A DNA stretch of 64,000 nucleotides from the NCBI GenBank assembly GCA_014058105.1, contig JACGCM010000428.1, positions 186,001-250,000 on the forward strand. Direction: 5' to 3'. Shown piece after piece: positions 52,501 through 57,771 of this stretch. This DNA comes from Kingdonia uniflora. Lineage: Eukaryota > Streptophyta > Magnoliopsida > Ranunculales > Circaeasteraceae. Positions within the stretch are counted from its first letter, which is position 1. Each line of letters opens with the position of its first letter. The position numbers and the translations under genes are program-made. Under the pieces are notes generated by a model. The model was not told where the DNA came from, searched no databases, and was given only the letters and a program-made list of their open reading frames with translations.

Positions 52501-53322
52501 TATACCAAAACTAGCAACCATCACTATTAGTAAAAGAAGCATAGTAATCATAAAATAATAACATAAACATACAAATACCTCATTTTAATAGAAGATTACA
52601 CTCTGTAAACATAGTATAGCAGGTAACAAAACATACAAGAAAAACTATACAAGACTTCAAGAATCATGACGCAAAGAGCATGTTATATTAGAGCTACGAA
52701 CATCACCAAGAAGTGAATGTTTCTGCTGAACCTAAATCACAAGGACATTTAAGTAAACAGGATCATATGTACGCATTTTTTCAAACGAATCACTAGGAAC
52801 AAACAGGTACATTCTCTTGAAGTACATCTTATTACTGCTTACACCACATGTAAACAAGGGATTAGGAACCGACTTCTTATATTCTGTTAGCATATTCGCT
52901 TAAACCTTGAAAGGGTTTTTTTTAAATGAACTTGATGAATATGTTAGGTCGAATAGTTTAATCACATAATTCTTCATACTTTTATGATTTTATCAATTAA
53001 ATTCATCGAGATTCGCTAGTAAAAAACCAAACTTTTTGCAACTTCACTATATTCCTACTGAACTCAAACTAGTAAAAAATCAAGAAATAATAAATCTTGA
53101 TACCTTAAGTTTCTCCTTCAACTTGTGCACTTTGGCATTGATGAGAACTTGTTTGGGAGAGTCAGATTGCTGTAAAAGCGAAGTTGTGGAAATTGAGTAC
53201 CGCCGATGCAACGCTGATGCTGCTGCAACAGGTTTGTTGCTATAAGAATCATCTTGCTCGACAGATTTCCTCTGTTCAAATCCAGGTACCTCCCAATTCC
53301 ACCTGTTCTTCTGCTCCGACAT
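7334..53322 (-). CDS. KAC1: KAC-type kinesin (KIN-14 family), 5' part, 16 exons, 3' end outside window
   Basis: Sixteen exons join in phase into 761 codons without a stop: 53104-53322, 52198-52321, 40461-40547, 40196-40366, 39520-39626, 31641-31772, 31347-31525, 31009-31170, 30262-30353, 21751-21902, 21251-21424, 11204-11350, 9890-10081, 9522-9593, 7655-7710, 7334-7550. All junctions are GT-AG. The protein matches my memory of Arabidopsis KAC1/KAC2 throughout: N-terminal WNWEV, a short coiled segment, motor domain (about residues 143-475) with P-loop GQTHSGKT (226-233) and DLAGSEG (365-371), then coiled coil (476-646) and the GEYLTAAL region. Switch I is degenerate (no NxxSSRSH), as in the KAC subgroup. 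KAC proteins are needed for chloroplast photorelocation and anchoring through chloroplast-actin filaments and are not typical microtubule motors. The family is about 1270 residues, so roughly 40% lies beyond position 1. KAC1 versus KAC2 orthology is not resolved. Confidence 0.94.
7655..7710 (-). CDS. KAC1: KAC exon 15
   Basis: Encodes [18 protein letters not shown] plus two bases of an arginine codon completed in exon 16. Serine-rich linker. Confidence 0.85.
8401..8692. repeat. 146-bp tandem duplication
   Basis: Two head-to-tail copies, 8401-8546 and 8547-8692, with only two visible differences. The unit ends inside the beginning of the adjacent LTR (TGTTGGAGATTGTG), so the duplication postdates that insertion. 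Confidence 0.85.
8672..9309 (+). mobile_element. Miniature LTR element (TRIM-like or internally deleted Copia)
   Basis: Two related LTRs, about 8672-8917 and 9071-9308, both with GGGTACAT near the start, the TATA-like CTCTATTTAAATCCCT, TTGTAATCATCTCTTCAAT and the end AAATTTAAC. Directly after the first is a primer site TGGTAACAGAGCA (8918-8930). The internal part is only about 150 bp and non-coding. A third LTR of the family is at 18244. Exact ends and TSD unclear. Confidence 0.7.
9522..9593 (-). CDS. KAC1: KAC exon 14
   Basis: 24 codons, [18 protein letters not shown], a nearly invariant KAC segment. The acceptor lies behind a long A/T tract (T-rich on the coding strand). Confidence 0.93.
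9666..9805. repeat. 71-bp tandem duplication in KAC intron 13
   Basis: GATACTTATGTTTAGTA and the following sequence up to TTAGGTACTTCCT occur twice, starting at 9666 and 9737. It makes up about half of this 296-bp intron. Confidence 0.8.
9890..10081 (-). CDS. KAC1: KAC exon 13 (coiled coil and linker)
   Basis: 64 codons, from [14 protein letters not shown] through a Ser/Gly-rich linker to [15 protein letters not shown]. The donor is GTCTCT, the same hexamer as at exon 5. Confidence 0.92.
10183..10528. repeat. 173-bp tandem duplication in KAC intron 12
   Basis: Two copies, starting near 10183 and 10356, share GGGATACATGAAAAA, GAATGCATAAAACATCTGTT and GCTCTTTGGATG. The second copy runs into the hAT-like element that follows. 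Confidence 0.8.
10470..10968. mobile_element. hAT-like MITE candidate
   Basis: About 500 bp with GC-richer ends (GGATCGGATTGG; GGATCGGGTCGG) around an AT-rich centre, closing with CCATCTCCACTCCTA. Terminal complementarity is imperfect and no TSD is seen. Confidence 0.35.
11204..11350 (-). CDS. KAC1: KAC exon 12 (coiled coil)
   Basis: 49 codons, [16 protein letters not shown] through [15 protein letters not shown]: heptad-rich coil. Phase 0 at both ends. Confidence 0.93.
11750..13977 (+). mobile_element. Non-autonomous LTR retrotransposon, copy 1
   Basis: LTRs at 11750-12143 and 13604-13977 begin TAATGTGAACC/TGATGTGAATC and end GATTCACATTA, so the termini form an 11-bp inverted repeat and lack the usual TG...CA. 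Primer site TGGCATCAGAGCC is at 12146-12158; a purine tract AGAAAGGGATT precedes the 3' LTR. Flanks TATAA (11745-11749) and CATAA (13978-13982) are a TSD with one change. The internal part (1460 bp) holds one open frame and no protease, reverse transcriptase or integrase. The LTRs differ by many substitutions and an indel, so the insertion is not recent. Confidence 0.85.
12187..13611 (+). CDS. Uncharacterised protein of the non-autonomous LTR element (474 aa)
   Basis: The frame runs from ATG 12187 ([20 protein letters not shown]) to TGA 13609-13611, inside the 3' LTR; it is also open upstream through the primer site to 12145. N-terminal basic segment with a short coiled coil ([12 protein letters not shown]), an acidic FVRLPVDSD section, a very basic Arg/Lys/Glu middle, and a C-terminal section with [14 protein letters not shown] and [14 protein letters not shown] recognise no Gag, zinc knuckle or enzyme motif. 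A related but broken frame exists in the copy at 35897-38074, with the same N- and C-terminal segments in register. It may be a divergent Gag or packaging protein; function unknown. Confidence 0.6.
   Translation: MPHGKPAMKKTTLAQDVAKLTRRLDRLVEALGTGAFIPAPQTTAILPPIYDDYPEDWGTTAKTGKMETPFVRLPVDSDVRSETPMLDTASKETPTALKGPVNDLPSATAKGLTGSITEVQANPNIIVLINNGAEVKNPRTELQACVRDSGRETRDRELTGPLVRVQKTPHTRVEGGMKDPNNGITDFTVGMSQIRFVGTGNITRKTVAIINVTAGITTDTLAKTTIMTSNKFRDIKESRRSRERRKCRRIKWKEKEKRARKFSLKTSIELQVHEGETRRSDLIQQGTPFPSPAPTCDKHVPYLSVPAVRTTKVSSQIEQNNAFPVVAIDLSGTQKWIKETCMQHEMQIDLIQKFRSHMLKSEVSQYLIRMKDMMAPGEELFPYVDPFWESFVASFEEGTTIFFQLFIFDINERRDVGDNIIPPHMGTTSVYGKFCGKIQSLKTGMPYQKVLSSVKFQKFVDFVVEIFYIERDLM
14080..14262 (-). 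pseudogene. Copia RNase H fragment
   Basis: Minus-strand translation with frameshifts gives [18 protein letters not shown] and [10 protein letters not shown], the RNase H/integration-tail motif of Copia pol. It resembles the one at 2481-2720 but is a separate fragment directly beside LTR element copy 1. Confidence 0.7.
14580..15596. mobile_element. hAT-like DNA transposon, 1001 bp, with perfect 8-bp TSD
   Basis: Perfect direct repeats TCTCCAAT at 14580-14587 and 15589-15596 flank an element (14588-15588) with imperfect inverted ends CAAGGGCTTTTTAATCTAGA and CAAGGGTTTTCTAATCGAGA. Subterminal regions carry many GATTAAT/ATTAATC motifs on both strands. An 8-bp TSD and CA-starting ends fit the hAT superfamily. 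No transposase is recognised; a GC-richer core (about 14890-15260) stays open but matches nothing I know. Confidence 0.85.
15597..16960. other. KAC intron 11, no gene recognised
   Basis: AT-rich. Repeated ATCTCCCTAAAGT / TCTAGAGTT phrases at 15840-15990 suggest a small decayed repeat; nothing else is recognised. Confidence 0.45.
16968..17860 (-). pseudogene. LINE ORF1-like fragment (DUF4283 / CCHC)
   Basis: Minus-strand frame 17820-17443 contains [34 protein letters not shown] and [14 protein letters not shown], ending in a CCHC knuckle (C-x2-C-x4-H-x4-C). This is the DUF4283/zf-CCHC_4 arrangement of plant L1-type ORF1 proteins. A frame from 17402 to 16968 is rich in Lys/Glu and probably continues the same ORF after a frameshift. 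No ORF2 on this strand nearby. Confidence 0.75.
17870..18506 (+). mobile_element. 3' end of a Copia-type element: tail, polypurine tract and LTR
   Basis: Several GAGGGGGA tracts (near 17944, 18003 and 18234) and non-coding sequence lead to an LTR at 18244-18506 beginning TGTTGGAGACC and ending AAATTTAAC. It matches the small LTRs at 8672-9309 (CTCTATTTAAATCCCT, TTGTAATCATCTCTTCAAT). No pol or 5' LTR remains. Confidence 0.65.
18560..19960 (+). pseudogene. L1-type LINE ORF2 3' fragment (zf-RVT and RNase H)
   Basis: In shifting plus-strand frames: a CSLCPGNLE...LHLLWDCP zf-RVT remnant near 19200-19280, then an RNase H domain from about 19634 with [36 protein letters not shown] and [12 protein letters not shown]. 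These lie in the order seen at the C-terminus of plant L1 ORF2. Frameshifts and stops make it dead. A segment is duplicated near 19855-19980 (GATAAGTCC...GAACTTGCTGGAGCAAGATG). Confidence 0.75.
20169..20531 (+). mobile_element. TRIM element with perfect TSD
   Basis: Two 117-bp LTRs, 20174-20290 and 20410-20526, share GAGATATATAGTCCCACATT and the end CAGTTCTAATA. Internal part 119 bp, with primer site GTATCAGAGCGGG just after the first LTR and polypurine tract ATGAGGGGGCA just before the second. Perfect 5-bp TSD CTTAC at 20169-20173 and 20527-20531. Total 353 bp, no coding capacity: a textbook terminal-repeat retrotransposon in miniature. Confidence 0.92.
20532..21250. other. KAC intron 11 end, no feature recognised
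   Basis: Nothing coding or repeated recognised between the TRIM and exon 11. Confidence 0.5.
21251..21424 (-). CDS. KAC1: KAC exon 11 (coiled coil)
   Basis: 58 codons, phase 0, including [20 protein letters not shown] and [10 protein letters not shown], closely as in KAC1. The donor GTTCTG is weak. Confidence 0.94.
21751..21902 (-). CDS. KAC1: KAC exon 10 (end of motor)
   Basis: Encodes [30 protein letters not shown] and [12 protein letters not shown], the end of the motor core and start of the neck coil. Confidence 0.95.
21903..24703. other. KAC intron 9, first part: no gene recognised
   Basis: AT-rich DNA with a (GAA)n microsatellite at 22786-22818. Two related phrases TGTGAGA...GGTATCTCAG near 24520 and 24620 hint at a decayed repeat. 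No coding signal. Confidence 0.45.
22786..22818. repeat. (GAA)n microsatellite
   Basis: About eleven uninterrupted GAA units inside KAC intron 9. Confidence 0.9.
24704..24874 (-). mobile_element. 3' LTR of the Ty3/gypsy relic
   Basis: On the minus strand the LTR starts TGATAGATCATGCC (24874), right after the polypurine tract AGGAGGGGAGAG, and ends CTTCCGCAACA (24704), giving TG...CA ends. Near its start is a perfect 10-bp stem (GCCTCGTGGG, 7-base loop) at 24837-24863, followed by TATATATAG. No second LTR was found. Confidence 0.65.
24875..28085 (-). mobile_element. Ty3/gypsy pol relic
   Basis: Minus-strand fragments in pol order: protease tail near 28080-27880 ([13 protein letters not shown]), reverse transcriptase 27838-26927 ([39 protein letters not shown]), RNase H 26768-26400 ([29 protein letters not shown]), integrase 26196-25545 ([39 protein letters not shown]), then a C-terminal part to 25065. 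The order protease-RT-RNase H-integrase defines Ty3/gypsy. Gag and the 5' LTR are missing and frames are broken several times. Confidence 0.9.
28180..29160 (+). mobile_element. Probable Copia-type 3' tail and LTR
   Basis: Non-coding sequence with a polypurine tract TTGAGGGGGAG ending at 28950 is followed by about 200 bp starting TATAGTCATATTGTGAGAG with a TATATATACTATAA box, ending about 29150. This resembles the 3' end of the Copia element at 48161-48388, including a TA start, but no partner LTR is seen. Confidence 0.45.
29161..30261. other. KAC intron 9 end, no feature recognised
   Basis: AT-rich, no coding or repeat signal recognised. Confidence 0.5.
30262..30353 (-). CDS. KAC1: KAC exon 9 (motor)
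   Basis: Encodes [20 protein letters not shown] and [11 protein letters not shown], matching the motor helix after switch II. The following intron is 8.4 kb and holds a gypsy relic. Confidence 0.93.
30354..31008. other. KAC intron 8, possible LTR fragment
   Basis: Region 30560-30960 contains AAGCGGAAACAC and TATAGGAGAAGAGACC phrases reminiscent of LTR ends read on the minus strand, but no termini or TSD could be fixed. Confidence 0.3.
31009..31170 (-). CDS. KAC1: KAC exon 8 (motor, switch II)
   Basis: Encodes VITIHIHY and [13 protein letters not shown], the switch II region, then [15 protein letters not shown]. Donor GTAAGT. Confidence 0.95.
31347..31525 (-). CDS. KAC1: KAC exon 7 (motor, degenerate switch I)
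   Basis: Encodes [15 protein letters not shown] and continues to [11 protein letters not shown], where canonical kinesins carry the switch I NxxSSRSH motif. The motif is absent, as expected for KAC proteins. Confidence 0.93.
31641..31772 (-). CDS. KAC1: KAC exon 6 (motor)
   Basis: Encodes [20 protein letters not shown] through FDLYNEQ: 44 codons, phase 0 at both ends. Confidence 0.94.
31773..33399. other. KAC intron 5, first part: possible LTR fragment only
   Basis: No gene. Around 32990-33030 a palindromic CTCCTATTTATAGGAG TATA-like box, and GAGT/TTCGAGT-rich sequence to 33370, suggest a truncated LTR on the minus strand; unproven. Confidence 0.35.
33400..33660 (-). CDS. Unknown hydrophobic open frame, 86 codons
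   Basis: [18 protein letters not shown] is followed by two hydrophobic stretches (about residues 20-36 and 42-64) and a polar tail ending DDKRDFPEQ. It looks more protein-like than surrounding intron DNA but I recognise no family. It may be a fragment of a membrane-protein gene captured by a mobile element, or chance. Confidence 0.3.
   Translation of the reverse strand: MAVSVHTLFGSRWSLSITNFSIVLLYSAFDFISWGFLCYDESFLTALLILFEVGAVAALIVDFLGTRLWFGFPIEYGDDKRDFPEQ
33844..33983. repeat. 70-bp tandem duplication
   Basis: ATCCAAGG-CCGTCCATC...ACAGTCTGCG...AAGGGCA occurs twice (33844-33913, 33914-33983) with scattered differences, next to the hydrophobic frame. Confidence 0.75.
33984..35891. other. KAC intron 5, middle: no gene recognised
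   Basis: Several short open frames, none protein-like. A GC-richer patch near 35215-35340 (GCCCGGGCGCGGTGTCACAT) stands out in composition but matches nothing I know. Confidence 0.4.
35892..38079 (-). mobile_element. Non-autonomous LTR retrotransposon, copy 2
   Basis: Same family as 11750-13977, opposite orientation. The 3' LTR is 35897-36279, preceded (minus strand) by purine tract GAGGGAGGGATT. The 5' LTR is truncated, 38074 down to about 37870, and joins directly to the internal frame: the LTR's downstream part, primer site and first codons are deleted. Perfect 5-bp TSD GAATC at 35892-35896 and 38075-38079 shows the deletion followed insertion. Internal frames are interrupted. Confidence 0.88.
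36703..37482 (-). pseudogene. Central frame of LTR element copy 2 (259 codons open)
   Basis: Minus-strand frame with [36 protein letters not shown], a Pro/Ser/Lys-rich part with many lysines ([12 protein letters not shown]), and [11 protein letters not shown] near its end. Only this last part aligns with copy 1 ([11 protein letters not shown]). The first half has no counterpart in copy 1. Flanking frames at 37758-37537 ([20 protein letters not shown]) and 36660-36326 carry the shared N- and C-terminal segments, with stops between. Function unknown. Confidence 0.55.
38080..39492. other. KAC intron 5 end: no feature recognised
   Basis: AT-rich intron sequence, no coding or repeat signal recognised. 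Confidence 0.5.
39493..39518. repeat. (GA)n microsatellite overlapping the exon 5 donor
   Basis: About thirteen GA units on the plus strand; on the coding strand the intron therefore begins GTCTCTCTCTCT, so the repeat starts at the second intron base. Confidence 0.9.
39520..39626 (-). CDS. KAC1: KAC exon 5: P-loop
   Basis: Encodes [20 protein letters not shown] followed by the ATP-binding loop GQTHSGKT and ends at THTM. The donor is GTCTCT and lies inside a (CT)n microsatellite. The next intron is 7.7 kb. Confidence 0.94.
39627..40195. other. KAC intron 4, no feature recognised
   Basis: 569-bp AT-rich intron without recognised features. Confidence 0.6.
40196..40366 (-). CDS. KAC1: KAC exon 4: start of motor domain
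   Basis: Encodes [17 protein letters not shown] and [13 protein letters not shown], the first beta strands of the kinesin core. It starts and ends inside glycine codons, in phase with its neighbours. Confidence 0.95.
40461..40547 (-). CDS. KAC1: KAC exon 3 (residues 115-143)
   Basis: Encodes [20 protein letters not shown], the coil just before the motor. The intron separating it from exon 2 is 11.65 kb; the intron to exon 4 is only 94 bp. Confidence 0.93.
40548..44155. other. KAC intron 2, region beside exon 3: microsatellites only
   Basis: (GA)n at about 41352-41370 and (TTTTC)n at about 43691-43730. No gene found; short frames near 41028 and 41779 are not recognisable. Confidence 0.45.
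44156..48393 (+). mobile_element. Ty1/Copia retrotransposon with both LTRs and TSD, degenerate
   Basis: LTRs of 215 bp at 44161-44375 and 48174-48388 start TATT and end CTCTCTACA, i.e. TA...CA rather than TG...CA. TSD TTTTC at 44156-44160 and 48389-48393. Primer site TGGTATCATATG follows LTR 1; polypurine tract TTAAGGGGGAG precedes LTR 2. Plus-strand pol in Copia order: protease [13 protein letters not shown] (about 44980), Gag-pre-integrase WHARLGHVN (about 45410), integrase [13 protein letters not shown] (about 45630), reverse transcriptase 46827-47400 with [14 protein letters not shown], RNase H 47662-47930 with [20 protein letters not shown]. Gag is nearly absent and many stops and frameshifts occur. 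Antisense to KAC. Confidence 0.93.
46827..47408 (+). pseudogene. Copia reverse transcriptase segment (longest open part)
   Basis: 193 codons open: [43 protein letters not shown] and the catalytic YVDD at about 47273. It loses frame after LGAITIF. A recognisable but disconnected RT. Confidence 0.9.
48855..49201 (-). mobile_element. Candidate solo LTR
   Basis: Read on the minus strand, 347 bp from TGTCACGACTAC (49201) to TAGAAACTAGCA (48855), with AATAAAG and the LTR-like end phrase GCTTCCGCG. TG...CA ends fit, but the flanks do not show a matching TSD and no internal part remains. Confidence 0.35.
49440..52030 (+). mobile_element. L1-type LINE ORF2 relic with poly(A) end
   Basis: Plus-strand, frame-shifted reverse transcriptase: [10 protein letters not shown] near 49540, [20 protein letters not shown] then [13 protein letters not shown] near 49650-49750, and HLFADDIF near 49840 (FADD catalytic motif). 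After decayed sequence an RNase H remnant appears at about 51436-51800 ([32 protein letters not shown]). It ends in an A-run at about 52019-52030. Domain order and tail fit a plant L1; multiple stops make it dead. It ends about 170 bp from KAC exon 2. Confidence 0.85.
52198..52321 (-). CDS. KAC1: KAC exon 2 (residues 74-115)
   Basis: Encodes a coiled segment with LQEYSNAKL and [16 protein letters not shown]. It leaves one base to the next exon; acceptor CAG, donor GTAAGA. A LINE poly(A) tail ends only about 170 bp from its 3' edge. Confidence 0.93.
52322..53103. other. KAC intron 1, no feature recognised
   Basis: 782-bp AT-rich intron without recognised elements. Confidence 0.6.
53104..53322 (-). 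CDS. KAC1: KAC exon 1 (residues 1-73)
   Basis: Opens with [16 protein letters not shown], the typical KAC N-terminus, which fixes the start at 53322. It ends on a codon boundary before GTATCA. The Ser/Arg-rich stretch RRYSIS is also family-typical. Confidence 0.92.
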
Positions 53323-53520
53323 TAACGAACCCTAGAAATCGAGAACAATTTGGGGGAATTGAAGCTCGAATTGGAGAGAGAGAAAATGTGGGGCAGAAGA
53401 GAACCCTATCTTGTGTTATGTCTCTCTCTCTCTCTCCCTAAAATAGAGTGGAGACGAAGGTCTCTGATCTAATTTCGTAATTTTGTCTCCCCTCACTCTC
53501 TCTCTCTCTCTCAAAAACTC
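53323..53520 (-). promoter_or_regulatory. KAC 5' leader / proximal promoter with GA microsatellites
   Basis: Upstream of the KAC start, on the coding strand, the DNA is GA-rich, with (CT)n on the plus strand near 53419-53440 and 53499-53514. Such GA/CT runs are common in plant leaders. The facing PMD gene begins only about 0.5 kb further on, so the two may share a divergent promoter region. Role inferred. Confidence 0.45.
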
Positions 53521-54996
53521 AAATTTGTCTCCCTCGCTAATTTTTTCAGACACGCTTTTGTTTTTGCGCCTTGTAAATTTCACGCCTCATCTTAATATTA
53601 CCTCTATTATGTCTTCTTTTTTTTTGCAAAAGAACAAGGGGCGGATTTAGAAACACTACAAAACCAAACACTAAGGTCTCATTCAACCACAACCACTCAT
53701 CTAATATAGATGAGTGGCTCTCATAATTGGCATTTTATATATTGGGAAATGAGATGGAAAATCCCGGGTCCTACATGAACCACTTTTTCTCTTTCTCTTC
53801 CCCTCTCCTGTAGCTGGCAAACGTTTTCCTCTCTTTTCAAATTCCGGGTCACTCACATTTAATGTTGTGTCTCCCCACTCTCTCTCTCTCTCTCTTACAA
53901 AGTCTCACTTTTTCTCTCTGCAAACAAACTAAAAACTATTTCCCTCCAAACGTCTATCTCACTCACTCTGTCTCTCTTACTCTCGCGAACAGTTTCACTC
54001 TCTCTCACTCACAGCGTCTCGACTTACGAACACCGTCTCCTCTCACGAACAGTTTGTGGTTTCTCTCTCACTCTCTCTCTCTCTCTCACTGTCTCGTAAT
54101 TAGAGACTGTCATTTTGTTTGATTTTCCATTTCGAGCTGAGAAGGTAATTACTTCAAGGAGGGGATTCAAAGACATTGTTTAGAGGAAATGAAGGATTGG
54201 TGTCTACTTCAAGGTAATTCAATTCTCATTCCGTTAATATCGTAAAATTGGACAATGTTAAACCGAAATAACTGAAATTGCAATATAATACTGCATGATT
54301 CTCGAATTCGAGAATATTGGACATGTCCCAAACATATAAGCGCAAATACAATCTGTTATTCTACATGGGTATAATATATCGTAAAATTCGACAATGTTAA
54401 ACCTAAATAGCTCCAATTGCAATACAATACTGCATGATTCTTTATTTCGACAATATTAGACATGTAAACATATAAGCATAACTACAATCTCCTATTCTAC
54501 ATATAATATTGTCGAAATCGATAATTTTATATGTACATAAGTAAATATTGAACTTGGTAAATTGTCGAATTAGACAATATTCCATATCAATATCTCCAAC
54601 CACTATGTAAACATATTAGCATAACTACAATCTCCTATTCTACATATAATATTGTCGAATTCGACACTATCATATGTACATAACTAATATTGAACTTGGT
54701 AAATTTTCGAATTCGACAATATTCCATATCAATATCTTCAACCACTATGAAATTGTCGAATTCGAGTATTTTATGGTAGATTTCTGTTATTAACAGGACT
54801 CCATTTGAATAAGTCCAAATTTTCGATTTCAACATTAACATTGTTGACTTGGACTTATTCAAATGAAGTCTAAATTGTCGAAATCGGCAATTTTCAAGTG
54901 CAGTTGCCCTTTTGTTTACATAATATTCTCGAAATCGACAATTAGCATGTGCAATTATACTGATCCTTTGAACAATAAATTGTGTACAGGTAAACA
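53521..54996 (+). promoter_or_regulatory. Promoter, leader and leader intron of the PMD-OTU gene
   Basis: CT-rich DNA (CT runs at 53877-53896 and 54066-54085) resembles a plant leader. AAG|GTAATT near 54213 and TGTACAG at 54989 could bound a leader intron of about 780 bp. That interval is built from two successive tandem duplications of about 140 bp and carries about twelve palindromes (54239-54942). A short upstream frame from ATG 54189 would, if spliced so, end in the TGA of ATGA that overlaps the main start at 54997. Confidence 0.5.
54239..54942. repeat. Palindrome cluster 1 (leader intron), about 12 copies
   Basis: Variants of ATTGTCGAATTCGACAAT start near 54239, 54298, 54378, 54437, 54508, 54561, 54651, 54703, 54752, 54874 and 54925, plus a degraded one near 54818. 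Several are imperfect. Two tandem duplications of about 140 bp carry some of the copies. Confidence 0.85.
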
Positions 54997-56565
54997 ATGA
55001 ATGACAAAGTGCCTCCAACCGCTTTGAATAGAAGAAAAAGAGAGTTGGCCAGAGAAGGAGATTTAGTTACCTATAAGAGAAAAAGAAAAACTATTGACCC
55101 AACCACAGTCGTCCCTCCTAACACCGTTGAAACTGTTAATGAGGGTGTTAGTGAACCAGTACCTCCAACTGAGTTTGCCCAACCTTCTTTGGAAGCTCAA
55201 CTTCAGTTTGTGAAAGCTGTGAATATTCCCCAGGGTTCTGAATTTGATACAGAGTCTGCCCAAGCCGCTTTGGGAGCTCAACCCCCGCTCCCAAATGTTC
55301 CCCCTGATTCAGATGTGAATATTCCTATTATTGGGGGGTATTTTGAAAGCGAGGGGGATACAAGCAACGAAGACGTAGGCCCTAGTGATAGAAGTTGATA
55401 AAAAAGCTTTAGATTCTATAGAGCAAGGTCGATTGCGCTAGGGCAGGTATATTGTTTAATGGAATCCCTTATTTAATTATGTTTTGCTATTCCTATTAAT
55501 TATATTTTGTTTACATAATTGCTATTATTGTTCAGGAGAAGCTTCCGCTGCGTGTTCACCATCACCAGCCTACGTGGGACCTTACAAAAGAACCACAAGC
55601 GCTCCAAGATTATGTTAAGTTGAAGGGTTTGGATAGGATTGGGGCCATATCCTACAACTCTTACAACTCTGGGCTGATTTCTGCTTTTATGGAACGTTGG
55701 CAGCCGAAAACTAACAGTTTCTACTTCAAATGGGACGAGATTACTCTAACTTTGGATGACGTGGAGCAATTGGTTGGGTTGCGTTCAGATGGTGATGCCA
55801 CGGTCATTGCCGGCAGCTGGGGATTCCCTGCGCTTGTAGAGGTTTTTGAGAACAACCTCTTGCAAGGTCTAAAAGCATTCAAGGCTTTGAAAGCTGGGAG
55901 TGTTGAAAATTCATTGTCACTGAAAAAACTGAGAGAGCACTATGCCTACAAGTTGAGGAAGATTCTCAGTGGCGGTACCGCTACAGCTGCAAAGAATAAG
56001 AAGGGGTTAACAGCCAAGTCTGTTGCCCGTGCTTATATGTTGTATGTTTGTGGCTCCTTTCTATTTCCTACGAAGAAGGGCACAGATGTCAGCGCACGGT
56101 ACCTTGACCTGTTTGCCAAGGACAAGGTCGCGAAGAAGTGGTCATGGGGATCAGCAGTTCTGGCCCACATGTATTACAATTTGGGTGCAGCATCTCGAGA
56201 TGATGGGAGGCAAGTTGCATGCTGTACCACGCTACTCGAGGTGATTCCATACTCATTTCTGTAATTGTTTTAACATATGCCTTCAACCTCTTGACTAGTT
56301 TTATTTTGTTTCTCATTATCTATGTAGTCGTGGATCTTTGCACATTTCCCAAAGCTTGCTGGGATCCCCAAGGAGATGGACTCCGACGCATATGAGCACT
56401 GCACTTGTTGGAAATGGGACGCATCCGTTACGGATAGATACGTTGCTCCAGCTTTGCTCATATTTAGGGAGGCAGTGGACAAGTACAAACTGGAGAATGT
56501 AAGTTCATTAACCTGCTACACTGTATGATATTTGACTTAGAGTACAAAGATTACACTGCTCGGAA

Positions 56566-56734
56566 ATTGTCGAAATCGACAATGCTGACTATGTACATCT
56601 ACTATTGTACATATCATATTGTCGAATTCGACAATATATAAGCATTACTCTAATGGCACTCGAGAAATTGTCGATTTTGACAATAATGCATATGATAAAC
56701 TACAAGTCCCTATTATATTGTCGAATTCGACAAT
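56566..56734. repeat. Palindrome cluster 2 (PMD intron 3), 4 copies
   Basis: Copies start at 56566, 56618, 56667 and 56717, spaced 52, 49 and 50 bp; three are perfect palindromes. The DNA between copies is not similar. Confidence 0.92.
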
Positions 56735-57619
56735 ATGATTAAATACTTCTCAGGACTACTGGAAAAATTATTCAACTTAATGGTGTCATAATACATTTCA
56801 TTCATTTTTTATGTAGGTTGTTTGGGACCCATACAGAAATAAAAGGGATTCCGCACATGCGTTCAAGGAGTTCACGTTCTTTTATGGTGTATTAGCTTCT
56901 CTAGATCATGTTCAACCATACTACCCAAATAAGGTTGTGCGGCAGTTCAATCGGGAACAAGGCATCCCTGGAAAGCGACTGATCACAGAGGTTTCGAACC
57001 TATGGAGCGTAGAAAGACTGAGAAAATTCAACCCTAAGTATGAGTGGGTTGATTGCTTCTCTGGCCAAAAGTGGAAGGACTTCGTTTTGAAGAAGGCGGA
57101 TAGGGGGCGGAGGGTACGAGAGGGGGCTCTAGTATGTACGGAGGGATACTTGGAGTAGTTTGCCTCCGTCTCATGGACTACGATTTGTCCCATTGATATT
57201 GACCTGGCTGCAGATGATGATGCTAGAGTTCATCAAATAAAGGAAGCCACTGTCAATGAGCATGGTGACACCCCCGTGGCCATTCTCAAGATGTTGTTGA
57301 ACAATATGATGCATCGGTTAGTACATATTACAACCATTTTTATCTCATTTGCCTTCTATTCTATTCAATTCAAAAATACTATTGTCTAATATTCTATTAA
57401 CTTGTAGCATCATGAGCACTCTAGTCGATCTCCAAATATAAACCTAAATGACCATCAAATCACAACACTAAATGACCAGCTTCAGAAGCTCAAGGAGGAT
57501 AAAGATAAGGAGTCTGAAGCCAATATCAATCTAAGAGAGGACCTCAAAGAGAAGGTCAGTCATACCTATCTTTAGTTGTGCATAATGTGTGTTTTTATCT
57601 ATAGTGTTTAGTATAAATA

Positions 57620-57771
57620 ATTGTCGAGTTCGACAACTATTACAGTGTACATGTAAGTGGACAAAGGTAAATTGTCGAATTCGATAATTTTCACAGTTAT
57701 TCTGAAAACTGGCATATATGTATTATTGTCGAACTCGACAATTACATAAGATTATTGTCGATTTCGACAAA
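57620..57771. repeat. Palindrome cluster 3 (PMD intron 5), 4 copies
   Basis: Copies start at 57620, 57671, 57725 and 57754 (spacing 51, 54, 29 bp), with centres GAGTTC, GAATTC, GAACTC and GATTTC. Confidence 0.9.

Noticed and set aside
53862..54122. Ser/Leu-rich plus-strand frame
   Set aside because: It is translated CT microsatellite leader sequence, not a protein.
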